Assembly (NCBI GenBank): GCA_023398345.1
Contig: JAEWSK010000289.1
Span: forward strand, 1-5,840
DNA from: Armatimonadota bacterium
Lineage (GTDB): Bacteria > Armatimonadota > UBA5829
Direction: 5' to 3'
DNA length: 5,840 nt
Shown here in pieces: positions 1 through 5,623 of the stretch. A model generated the notes under the pieces. That model was not told the origin of the DNA. It made no database searches and was given only the letters and a program-made list of their open reading frames with translations. Numbering within the stretch: position 1 is the first letter of the stretch; each line of letters opens with the position of its first letter. The position numbers and the translations under genes are program-made.

Positions 1-196
1 GTATAACCATATCCGGTTTCTGCGAGCGGAGCACATCGATCCCCTCATTGCCATCGCCACTGCAAACCACATCATAACCCGCTTTTTCAAAGTAAAGGCT
101 TATAAGTTCGCAAACATTCTCTTCGTCATCTATAACCAGCAGTTTAGGCTTGGAAACGCCGGTCTCATCACTTTTGAGTACATTCTGTACATCCAT
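1..196 (-). CDS. Response regulator, N-terminal part of receiver domain (partial)
   Basis: The reading frame starts at the ATG at 196 and runs off the left edge after 65 codons. After a non-conserved leader of about 16 residues it reads KPKLLVIDDEENVCELI, the first beta strand and acidic pair (D23, D24, E25) of a CheY-like receiver domain. It ends at KPDMVI, the third strand leading into the phospho-accepting Asp, which should lie one or two residues beyond the edge. Receiver domains are phosphorylated by a partner histidine kinase and switch an output domain. The output domain lies outside the window, so the regulated process is unknown. A GAGGT at 207-211 lies 10 nt upstream of the ATG and is an acceptable ribosome binding site. 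The gene has its own strong promoter and so is probably not dependent on transcription of the hydrolase gene upstream. The family call is firm; the subfamily is not decidable. Confidence 0.88.
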   Translation of the reverse strand, partial: MDVQNVLKSDETGVSKPKLLVIDDEENVCELISLYFEKAGYDVVCSGDGNEGIDVLRSQKPDMVI

Positions 197-257
197 GATC
201 GGGCCTACCTCGTTTGTATTCTGTGGTGTTTGCGTCGCAATTAAGCTCAGCAAGGCC

Positions 258-286
258 AGTATAGTTCGATTTGGTGACTATGTCAA
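258..286 (-). promoter_or_regulatory. Sigma70-type promoter of the response regulator gene
   Basis: Read on the minus strand, a perfect -35 TTGACA (286-281) is followed after exactly 17 nt by the -10 TATACT (263-258), 5 of 6 matches. Transcription should begin near 251, giving a leader of about 55 nt before the ATG at 196. It lies in the 123-nt gap between the hydrolase stop codon and the regulator start. This is the strongest promoter match in the window. Confidence 0.8.
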
Positions 287-319
287 GAGTACAACAAAAA
301 TCAAGCAAAATTGCCGCGC

Positions 320-1426
320 TCAGCACACAATAGAACCGAATACGCTATTGAAAAATTTTCTTCGCAAATGCCTAAACTCAATCCCGTCGTCTTTATTGCA
401 GACACGATTTGTAAGCAGAATTGCAAACATATCATATTCAGGATCCAAAATTACGCATGTCCCGGTAAAACCGGTATGCCCGATGGCCGACCGTGACGTA
501 AAATCACCAGCTGACAGACCGTCATTAGGCCAAGTAAACCAGCCCAGTGTCTGACCACCAATTGTCTCAGGTATGGCGTTATTGAACATTCTGCGCACAA
601 CTGATGGATTGAGCGGAAACGCTCCGCGGCTTTCGCGTGCCGCAAGTAAGCATTCACAGAATCGCGCGACGTCTGTTGCAGTCGAAAACAGGCCCGCATT
701 ACCCGAAACTCCTCCCAGCGCATATGCGTTACCGTCATGAACTTCACCGACTAGCAAACGATTGCGATAGGAACAGTTGTCGGTCGCGGCAATCGTTTGG
801 CCGGCTTTGGGCTTTGGATTATAACTAGTATTTTCCATTCCCAGCGGTTCAAAGATACGACGCTTTGCGAATGTGTCGATTCGCTCACCCGCCAAAACCT
901 CCAGCACTATGGAGAGCATTATGTATCCCATGCACGAGTAGACATGAGTTGTGCCGACCTTGTTAATAAGTGGAATTGTGAAAAGCTCGTCGATTGCTTC
1001 TTGACGAGTTTGCCCTTTTGAATAAATATCTCTCCATGCCGGCAACCCACTGGTATGTGTCAGCAAATGATGCAAGGCGATGCCCTCAAGATGCGGCAGC
1101 TTACGGTCGGGAAAATAACTTTTTAGAGGTCGAATGGAAATGTCAGTAAGCCCGTCCTGGGCAAGCATTAAAATTGACGGCGCACATGACATTGCTTTTG
1201 TCAAAGACGCCATATCAAAAAGAGTATGCTCGTCTATCTTTGCATCGCCCGAGTAATCCGTCGTGCCGGCAGAACACACGAGCGCGTTTACTCCTCTGCG
1301 CCATACCCACACCGACCCGCCGGGATAGAGCTTTTGCTTTACTCCCTCGTTAAGAATCGCTTCGGCCCTTTCAAGCCCTTTGGGATCTAGTCCCGCCTTG
1401 ATAGGATCAATTTTAAGCTTTGCCAC
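320..1426 (-). CDS. Serine hydrolase, class C beta-lactamase / PBP fold
   Basis: This encodes 368 residues if it starts at the GTG at 1426. Enzymes of this fold acylate an active-site serine and act as beta-lactamases, D-Ala-D-Ala peptidases or esterases; the substrate here cannot be told from sequence. Visible motifs are S74-L-T-K77 (nucleophile and general base, in FDMASLTKAMS), LLTHTSGLP at 121-129, Y163-S-C165 at the place of the usual YxN, and H317-T-G as the third motif. A segment at 227-253 containing GEVHDGNA and AGLFSTATDVARF is typical of an esterase-like subgroup of this family. The Cys in place of Asn in the second motif is unusual for a true beta-lactamase. No signal peptide is seen with this start, so a cytoplasmic location is inferred. 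The start rests on GGGAG 7 nt upstream of the GTG. An in-frame TTG at 1471 and an ATG at 1444 lie upstream but have poor ribosome sites, and the promoter places the transcript start only about 8 nt before the TTG. Divergent from the aminopeptidase gene. Confidence 0.87.
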   Translation of the reverse strand: MAKLKIDPIKAGLDPKGLERAEAILNEGVKQKLYPGGSVWVWRRGVNALVCSAGTTDYSGDAKIDEHTLFDMASLTKAMSCAPSILMLAQDGLTDISIRPLKSYFPDRKLPHLEGIALHHLLTHTSGLPAWRDIYSKGQTRQEAIDELFTIPLINKVGTTHVYSCMGYIMLSIVLEVLAGERIDTFAKRRIFEPLGMENTSYNPKPKAGQTIAATDNCSYRNRLLVGEVHDGNAYALGGVSGNAGLFSTATDVARFCECLLAARESRGAFPLNPSVVRRMFNNAIPETIGGQTLGWFTWPNDGLSAGDFTSRSAIGHTGFTGTCVILDPEYDMFAILLTNRVCNKDDGIEFRHLRRKFFNSVFGSIVC

Positions 1427-1433
1427 TATATAT

Positions 1434-1438
1434 CTCCC
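1434..1438 (-). promoter_or_regulatory. Ribosome binding site deciding the hydrolase start
   Basis: Minus-strand GGGAG sits 7 nt before the GTG at 1426-1424. Neither of the in-frame alternatives (TTG at 1471, ATG at 1444) has a purine-rich site at suitable spacing, so this site favours the shorter protein. Confidence 0.6.
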
Positions 1439-1485
1439 GTGCATCAAACTGCGTATATTGCCGCCAAGCAATGGCCGTCACGGAG

Positions 1486-1515
1486 ATTGTAAACCCGTAT
1501 GCAGATATAGGTCAA
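1486..1515 (-). promoter_or_regulatory. Sigma70-type promoter of the serine hydrolase gene
   Basis: On the minus strand, TTGACC (1515-1510, 5 of 6) and TACAAT (1491-1486, 5 of 6) are separated by 18 nt. The expected transcript start near 1479 gives a leader of about 50 nt before the GTG at 1426. It lies in the 149-nt divergent region shared with the aminopeptidase gene. I found no equally good promoter on the plus strand for the aminopeptidase; the AT-rich stretch at 1531-1556 probably holds it, but no -35/-10 pair is convincing. Confidence 0.62.
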
Positions 1516-1562
1516 CCTCGAATTCGGTGGTATCATTTACATTGATTATATGGATATGGCAC

Positions 1563-1569
1563 AGGAGGA
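1563..1569 (+). promoter_or_regulatory. Strong ribosome binding site of the aminopeptidase
   Basis: AGGAGGA lies 6 nt before the ATG at 1576, a near-perfect Shine-Dalgarno match at good spacing. It fixes the start and predicts efficient translation. The GGAGGA within it can pair with the loop of the putative small RNA at 2819-2824. Confidence 0.8.
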
Positions 1570-1575
1570 ACTGAA

Positions 1576-2691
1576 ATGGTTGACCCCAGAATGAATAAAC
1601 TCGCCGATTTGCTGGTCGGCTACTCAACGAAAGTGCAACCCGGCGAATGCGTTCTGATCGATGCATACGATGCGCCAGAAGAGATGGTGACGCTGCTCGT
1701 AAAGCGAGTCGCCAAGACCGGCGGGCTGCCGTTTGTGGAAACACACAGCGCTAAAGTAATGCGATCACTATATATGAATACAAGTGAGGAGCATTCAAAA
1801 ATATACGGCAAGCGAGATTTGGAGTTTATGAAGCAGATGCAGGCGTACATTGGCCTGCGCGGCTCGCTCAATATCAACGAAACTTCCGATGTCCCAGACG
1901 ACAAGCGCAAAATTTATCAAGACTACTGGCAGAAACCCGTACTCGATCAGCGCGTTTCAAAGTCCAAATGGGTGGTGCTGCGATGGCCTACTCCATCCAT
2001 GGCACAGTTGGCTGGAATGAGCACTGAACAGTTCGAGGACTTCTATTTTAATGTCTGCACACTCGACTACGCAAAAATGGCCGAGGCAGAAAAGCCACTA
2101 AAAGAGAGAATGGAAAAAACCGACATTGTGCGAATCGTCGGCCCCAAAGACACCGATCTCACATTTTCCATAAAGGGTATGCCCGCAATACAGTGCGACG
2201 GCGATAGAAACATACCCGACGGCGAGGTCTTCACTGCTCCGATTAAAGACAGCATCAACGGAGTAATCCATTACAACGCAGCCACAGTGTATCAAGGCAA
2301 GTCATTTGACGACGTCAGACTGGTGTTTGCCAACGGCAAAATCATCGAGGCGACAAGCTCTGACACAAAATCGCTTAATGAGATTCTCGACACAGATGAA
2401 GGCGCGAGGTACGTCGGCGAATTTAGCCTTGGGTTCAATCCATATATAAACAAAGTAATGAGAGATATACTTTTTGATGAAAAAATTGCGGGATCGCTAC
2501 ATATTACTCCAGGTCAAGCATACGAGGAAGCCGACAATGGAAACCGCTCAAAAATACACTGGGATCTGGTTCTTATCCAGACATCTGAGTTCGGCGGAGG
2601 CGAAATTTGGTTTGACGACGAGATGATTCGAAAGGACGGTATATTTGTTTCTGAACATCTTCTAGCACTCAACCGTGAGAATCTTATCTGA
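1576..2691 (+). CDS. M29-family metallo-aminopeptidase (AmpS/PepS type)
   Basis: This 371-residue protein resembles the thermophilic-type aminopeptidases of peptidase family M29, which remove N-terminal residues from peptides using two metal ions and act in the cytoplasm in peptide turnover. The N-terminal half (about 1-190) is the less conserved domain opening with LADLLVGYSTKVQPGECVLI. The C-terminal half carries the expected metal ligands in order: E217 in IPDGEVFTAP, E282 in GEFSLGFNP, H309 in GSLHIT, and H328 and D330 in KIHWDLV. Tyr316, seven residues after H309, fits the conserved active-site tyrosine. Nothing essential appears missing, so an active enzyme is expected. It is somewhat shorter than the roughly 410 residues of the best-known members. 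No signal peptide or membrane segment is present. It is transcribed alone, divergent from the serine hydrolase and convergent with the glycosyltransferase operon. The strong AGGAGGA site supports the start. Substrate preference cannot be read from sequence. Confidence 0.92.
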   Translation: MVDPRMNKLADLLVGYSTKVQPGECVLIDAYDAPEEMVTLLVKRVAKTGGLPFVETHSAKVMRSLYMNTSEEHSKIYGKRDLEFMKQMQAYIGLRGSLNINETSDVPDDKRKIYQDYWQKPVLDQRVSKSKWVVLRWPTPSMAQLAGMSTEQFEDFYFNVCTLDYAKMAEAEKPLKERMEKTDIVRIVGPKDTDLTFSIKGMPAIQCDGDRNIPDGEVFTAPIKDSINGVIHYNAATVYQGKSFDDVRLVFANGKIIEATSSDTKSLNEILDTDEGARYVGEFSLGFNPYINKVMRDILFDEKIAGSLHITPGQAYEEADNGNRSKIHWDLVLIQTSEFGGGEIWFDDEMIRKDGIFVSEHLLALNRENLI

Positions 2692-2763
2692 ACCATTTAA
2701 GCATTTTTGCGGTCTTTATATTGCCCGTGAGAATGGAAAATTAAAATTGTATCGCAACGACTC
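2692..2763 (+). other. Intergenic spacer after the aminopeptidase gene
   Basis: AT-rich sequence between the aminopeptidase stop and the putative small RNA promoter. I see no gene, strong hairpin or repeat in it. In particular there is no terminator directly after the aminopeptidase, so its transcript probably runs on to the hairpin at 2861-2891. Confidence 0.5.
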
Positions 2764-2792
2764 TTCACATAAACCGAAATTCTCTGTACAAT
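2764..2792 (+). promoter_or_regulatory. Sigma70-like promoter in the convergent gap (putative sRNA promoter)
   Basis: TTCACA (2764-2769, 5 of 6 to TTGACA) is followed after exactly 17 nt by TACAAT (2787-2792, 5 of 6 to TATAAT). The expected transcript start is 2797-2799, which coincides with the first base of the long hairpin at 2798. No coding gene follows on the plus strand, so this promoter would serve a non-coding transcript. Chance matches of this quality occur, but the coincidence with the structure boundary raises confidence. Confidence 0.5.
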
Positions 2793-2797
2793 TAGGG

Positions 2798-2899
2798 ATG
2801 TCGATCAGGCGAAGCTCGTCCTCCGGATCCCCCCTAAGCGAGCAATTGCCCGGTCGACATAATGGCCTTTATCCTATGGGTAAAGGCCATTACTTTTGT
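2798..2899 (+). ncRNA. Putative stand-alone small RNA, about 100 nt
   Basis: No known family was recognised. The predicted transcript begins with a long imperfect hairpin. AUGUCGA (2798-2804) pairs with UCGACAU (2854-2860). A U-G and a C-G pair extend the stem, then an A/C mismatch, GGC (2808-2810) with GCC (2848-2850), an internal loop (GAA against AAUU), and GCUCG (2814-2818) with CGAGC (2839-2843). The 20-nt apical loop (2819-2838) contains UCCUCC, GGAUCC and a run of six C. A second, perfect hairpin with a U-rich tail follows without a gap and should end the transcript. Promoter, structure and terminator are in register, as in an independent sRNA gene. The C-rich loop suggests pairing with Shine-Dalgarno sequences (inference). 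Alternatively this is the structured 3' untranslated region of the aminopeptidase mRNA. It is not SRP RNA: the conserved GGAA tetraloop and asymmetric loop are absent. Confidence 0.5.
2861..2899 (+). terminator. Intrinsic terminator in the convergent gap
   Basis: AATGGCCTTTA (2861-2871) and TAAAGGCCATT (2881-2891) form a perfect 11-bp stem. Two further C-G pairs and a T-G wobble can close it to a 3-nt loop (2875-2877). The plus-strand tail is ACTTTTGTT, a reasonable though interrupted U-tract. On the minus strand no T-run follows, so it is a weaker terminator in that direction. It would end both the putative sRNA and aminopeptidase read-through. The stop codon of the GT4 gene (2876-2874) lies in the loop and upper stem of the hairpin. 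Confidence 0.72.
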
Positions 2900-3989
2900 T
2901 CACGTGTTGAACTTCCAATTGACTTATTATGTCCTCTACGCACCGAACTTGCCGGATAAATTCAAAATCGCGCATCCGCGCAATACTTGCATTGCAAATC
3001 CTCTTGCGTAGCGAGTTGTTGCTCAGCAGCAATGTAACTGCGCTAGCTATCGAGTCAGGCGAAGATGGCCTAATTGGGGCAATGCCTGTCCCGCGCAAAA
3101 CCTCCCCCACTCCACCGACATCAGTCGCAACAACACTCACCCCGCAGGCCATTGCTTCCAATAGCGCCACAGGCATGTTCTCTTTTAATGACGGCAGCAC
3201 AAAAATATCCATTGCCTTAGCAAGACGCACAGCGTCAGTTTTGTGGCCAGTAAATGTCACAAAGTCCAAAACTCCTATTGACTCTGCTTTTTGACGCAGT
3301 TTTGATTTTAGTGGGCCATCACCGATTATTAAAAATTGCGCGTCCGGGCATTTCATAAGTATGGCAGGCATTGCATCGATAAAATACTCAACTCCCTTTT
3401 CAGGGCTCAAGCGCGAAACAGTGCCCACCACCGGCCCAGCGCCTATGCCAAGATCGGCGCGAGCTGATCTTTGTGTGCCAAAATCAGCTATATCCTCAAC
3501 ATCAACCGCGTTTGGAACGACAACAACATTTTGCAATCCAATCGAGCGCAGATCATCTGCCGCACGCTCGCAAACTGCCATCACACAAGCGGCTCGACGC
3601 AACGCAATAAAATCCAGCGCCTCATATAGTTTCACGCGTGTGCTCACACCTGTGTGGCCATGAAACCATCCAATCCAAGGCACGCCAGCTAGCACTGCCG
3701 TAAGATCTGCCTTGAAACCAGAGCAAATCACCACGCAGTCACCGGCGTCGCAGACCATTTCATTCAATTTGCCCGCAGCCGAAATGGCAAAAAGTTTGCC
3801 GTCTGTAAGCTCGGCGGTGCACATGCCAAGCGCAAGCGCCTCTTGCAAAAAAGCATTCGGTTTTCCGGAAGTAAACGAAGCCACCATTGGCTTATATCTT
3901 GACGCATCCATGCGAATGCACTGACCAAGTATCTGTTTTTCCGGCCCACCGACAAACGGGCTGTCACGAAGATGAATAACGGTAGTCAT
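2874..3989 (-). CDS. GT4-family glycosyltransferase
   Basis: This 371-residue protein has the GT-B fold of family GT4, retaining enzymes that transfer a sugar from a nucleotide donor in the cytoplasm or at the inner membrane face. The N-terminal acceptor domain opens with VIHLRDSPFVGGPEKQI, with the glycine-containing loop at 14-15. The linker VPNAVD is at 158-163. The C-terminal donor domain begins at GTVSRLSPEKG (189-199; R193 and K198 in the usual phosphate-binding places), continues with IIGDGP (221-226), and carries the EX7E motif E270-E278 in KENMPVALLEAMACG, then GGVGE at 292-296. The start is the ATG at 3989, with GGAGG 6 nt upstream. It overlaps the stop of the upstream membrane protein gene as ATGA, which implies translational coupling. 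The open frame continues upstream to 4076, but that part only shadows the neighbouring gene. Last of three glycosyltransferase genes on this strand. Donor and acceptor sugars are unknown. Confidence 0.92.
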   Translation of the reverse strand: MTTVIHLRDSPFVGGPEKQILGQCIRMDASRYKPMVASFTSGKPNAFLQEALALGMCTAELTDGKLFAISAAGKLNEMVCDAGDCVVICSGFKADLTAVLAGVPWIGWFHGHTGVSTRVKLYEALDFIALRRAACVMAVCERAADDLRSIGLQNVVVVPNAVDVEDIADFGTQRSARADLGIGAGPVVGTVSRLSPEKGVEYFIDAMPAILMKCPDAQFLIIGDGPLKSKLRQKAESIGVLDFVTFTGHKTDAVRLAKAMDIFVLPSLKENMPVALLEAMACGVSVVATDVGGVGEVLRGTGIAPIRPSSPDSIASAVTLLLSNNSLRKRICNASIARMRDFEFIRQVRCVEDIISQLEVQHVNKSNGLYP

Positions 3990-5623
3990 ATACCGCCTCC
4001 AAATACAGGCGATAGGCTGGACCGTCGACTTTTTTGCCCGAGTTCGTAGACAGGACAAGCGTTGCAATAAAAGCATGGACGAGCGGCATAGGCAGATAAT
4101 GAATTCACAATATCAGCACGTGTCACACCCAACACATGCGCCTCTGAAAGATAGTCCGACGCGCCATCATGCACACCGTAAAGGCCGATTATCAGCACGC
4201 GACGCTTTAAGGCCAGAGCATTTTCGATCATCTCGCGAAGATTGCTCAAAGCGGCGAGCTTGCCTTCATTTCGCACAATATCTATTACATGTGCAGCTTC
4301 AAATTTGCCAATGCGCCGCAAATACCCTGCAGTGCCGATATGATCATGGCCCCAAAATATGACCAAATCTGTCGGCGCAAGTCGAGTTGCGAGAAGCCGC
4401 GCCTCTTTATAATATTTATTGCTCTCGCCGGTGTGCGCCGGATATACTGCCGAAAACATATTGAGGCAAAATAGCGCTCCAACGATTGCAACTGCAATAA
4501 ACTTGCCAGTCGATGACAGGTGTGGGCGTGCAATGGCCGCAAGCGCAATGACCGCGGGCATCAGCATTATCCATCTATCATGGTCGGTCGTAAAAAATAG
4601 CAGCGCTACGAGCGCATATGGCAAAATCCACGCCGCGCAAACCGCCGCACCCCATCTAGCGTTTATGCTTTGCATGCGTCGAAGCGCATGTGTAAAAAAA
4701 GGCACGGCGAGTATCAATGCCAAAACAATGCCCTTTGCGACCAGGCGAGCAATATCCCAAACAATAGGCTTCGACCCGGAAATACCGGCAGCACTGCCTT
4801 TTATAAGTGTGCCAGCGTCATCGAGATATATAACGGCGTTGGAAAAGCCATATATGCCGCGAATGGCATTCACAGGCTCAAATGTCGGTGCATAGCCGTG
4901 CGCACCGCCAAGCGCCCATCTCGCGACAGTTGAAGGCGAGAACGAGCCGGTCGCTACCCATGCAAAAACTGCATACGCGAAAATAATCAATGCAAGCGAA
5001 ATTGCAGCCAGCTTTATTGCGCTGCGCTCGCCGGATTTCGAGTATCCTATAAGCCCAGTCATCGCGGCAGGCAAAAAGACAATATTGGACTGATGTATCA
5101 ATGTCGCGAGCACAACCCATGCGCCAAGTCCCCAGATGTGAGGCATTTTTTTTCGCGCATGCGAAGCGCAGAGCATGTAAAACGCGCAGATTAAGCAGAG
5201 TGTGGACAGCGAATAAGTCGTCAGGTCTGTCGCATGAGTCCAGTAAGTATACGAAAACGCCAACGCAAGCCCCGCCGATATTGATGTAAATCGGCTCAAT
5301 TCAAGCCGCTTCAGCGCAGCAATAAACACCCCCACCCCAATCGCCGCAAACACCGCATCGCAAAATTGCATCATATATGCTGCATCCACATTCGGGGAAA
5401 CTGAACTTACAAGCAGATAAATTGCACGCATAATCGTAGTATAAAGAAGATGACCAGGCAGCAGCCATCGTTGCAAATCATTTGACTCGACGCGCCCGGC
5501 ATAGCCAAGACCGTCCAAATTGAGCGCCTTTGCGCCAAGTGCAATATAAATAGCAAAAAGCGCGATTGTGACGACGAGGATGTCTATGCGGTCAGACTTT
5601 TTATATGTCCTCACGCTCTCCAC
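3986..5623 (-). CDS. Polytopic membrane protein, GT-C-like glycosyltransferase
   Basis: About 545 residues with roughly ten or eleven hydrophobic segments between residues 13 and 395, then a soluble C-terminal region of about 150 residues. The first loop carries LNLDGLGYAG (acidic D37) and PGHLLY (56-61). Further on come FSYTYWTHATDLTTYSL (about 123-138) and HQSNIVFLPA (177-186). These resemble the pattern of GT-C proteins of the DUF2723 kind, which use polyprenyl-phosphate sugars on the outer membrane face. The resemblance is by eye, so the exact family is uncertain. The tail holds WGHDH (424-428) and a CxxCxxC cluster (C517, C520, C523). The start is uncertain: a GTG at 5623 has GGAG 6 nt upstream, a GTG at 5614 also follows purine-rich sequence, and a TTG at 5635 is less likely. 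All overlap the 3' end of the upstream GT2 gene, and the stop overlaps the GT4 start by 4 nt, so the three genes are surely one operon. Confidence 0.78.
   Translation of the reverse strand: MESVRTYKKSDRIDILVVTIALFAIYIALGAKALNLDGLGYAGRVESNDLQRWLLPGHLLYTTIMRAIYLLVSSVSPNVDAAYMMQFCDAVFAAIGVGVFIAALKRLELSRFTSISAGLALAFSYTYWTHATDLTTYSLSTLCLICAFYMLCASHARKKMPHIWGLGAWVVLATLIHQSNIVFLPAAMTGLIGYSKSGERSAIKLAAISLALIIFAYAVFAWVATGSFSPSTVARWALGGAHGYAPTFEPVNAIRGIYGFSNAVIYLDDAGTLIKGSAAGISGSKPIVWDIARLVAKGIVLALILAVPFFTHALRRMQSINARWGAAVCAAWILPYALVALLFFTTDHDRWIMLMPAVIALAAIARPHLSSTGKFIAVAIVGALFCLNMFSAVYPAHTGESNKYYKEARLLATRLAPTDLVIFWGHDHIGTAGYLRRIGKFEAAHVIDIVRNEGKLAALSNLREMIENALALKRRVLIIGLYGVHDGASDYLSEAHVLGVTRADIVNSLSAYAARPCFYCNACPVYELGQKSRRSSLSPVFGGGI
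3996..4000 (-). promoter_or_regulatory. Ribosome binding site deciding the GT4 start
   Basis: Minus-strand GGAGG lies 6 nt before the ATG at 3989-3987, inside the final codons of the upstream gene. It selects this ATG over upstream in-frame starts as far as 4076. Confidence 0.78.

Noticed and set aside
305..319. Terminator after the serine hydrolase (GCAATTTTGC followed by a T-rich stretch on the minus strand)
   Set aside because: The stem would be only 3-4 bp with almost no loop, too weak to call a terminator despite the T-rich sequence.
1427..1471. Upstream extension of the serine hydrolase to a TTG at 1471 or an ATG at 1444
   Set aside because: Neither has a ribosome site at suitable spacing, the TTG would lie almost at the predicted transcript start, and the GTG at 1426 has GGGAG at 7 nt.
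1531..1556. Aminopeptidase promoter in the AT-rich stretch
   Set aside because: TATCAT and GATTAT resemble -10 boxes but no -35 with 3 or more good matches lies at 16-18 nt, so no specific site is claimed.
2798..2860. Signal recognition particle RNA or a known riboswitch
   Set aside because: On neither strand are the conserved SRP tetraloop and asymmetric loop present, and no coding gene follows on the plus strand for a riboswitch to control.
2675..2959. 94-codon open frame on the plus strand across the convergent gap
   Set aside because: It starts inside the aminopeptidase gene, runs through the terminator hairpin into antisense GT4 sequence, has no ribosome site, and looks like no protein family.
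3990..4076. Upstream extension of the GT4 protein by 29 residues
   Set aside because: The extra part is out-of-frame sequence of the membrane protein gene, and the family's conserved N-terminus begins at MTTVIHLRD with a good ribosome site.
4419..4895. 158-codon plus-strand open frame within the membrane protein gene
   Set aside because: It is antisense to a clearly coding membrane protein, has no ribosome site, and its residues show no recognisable motif.
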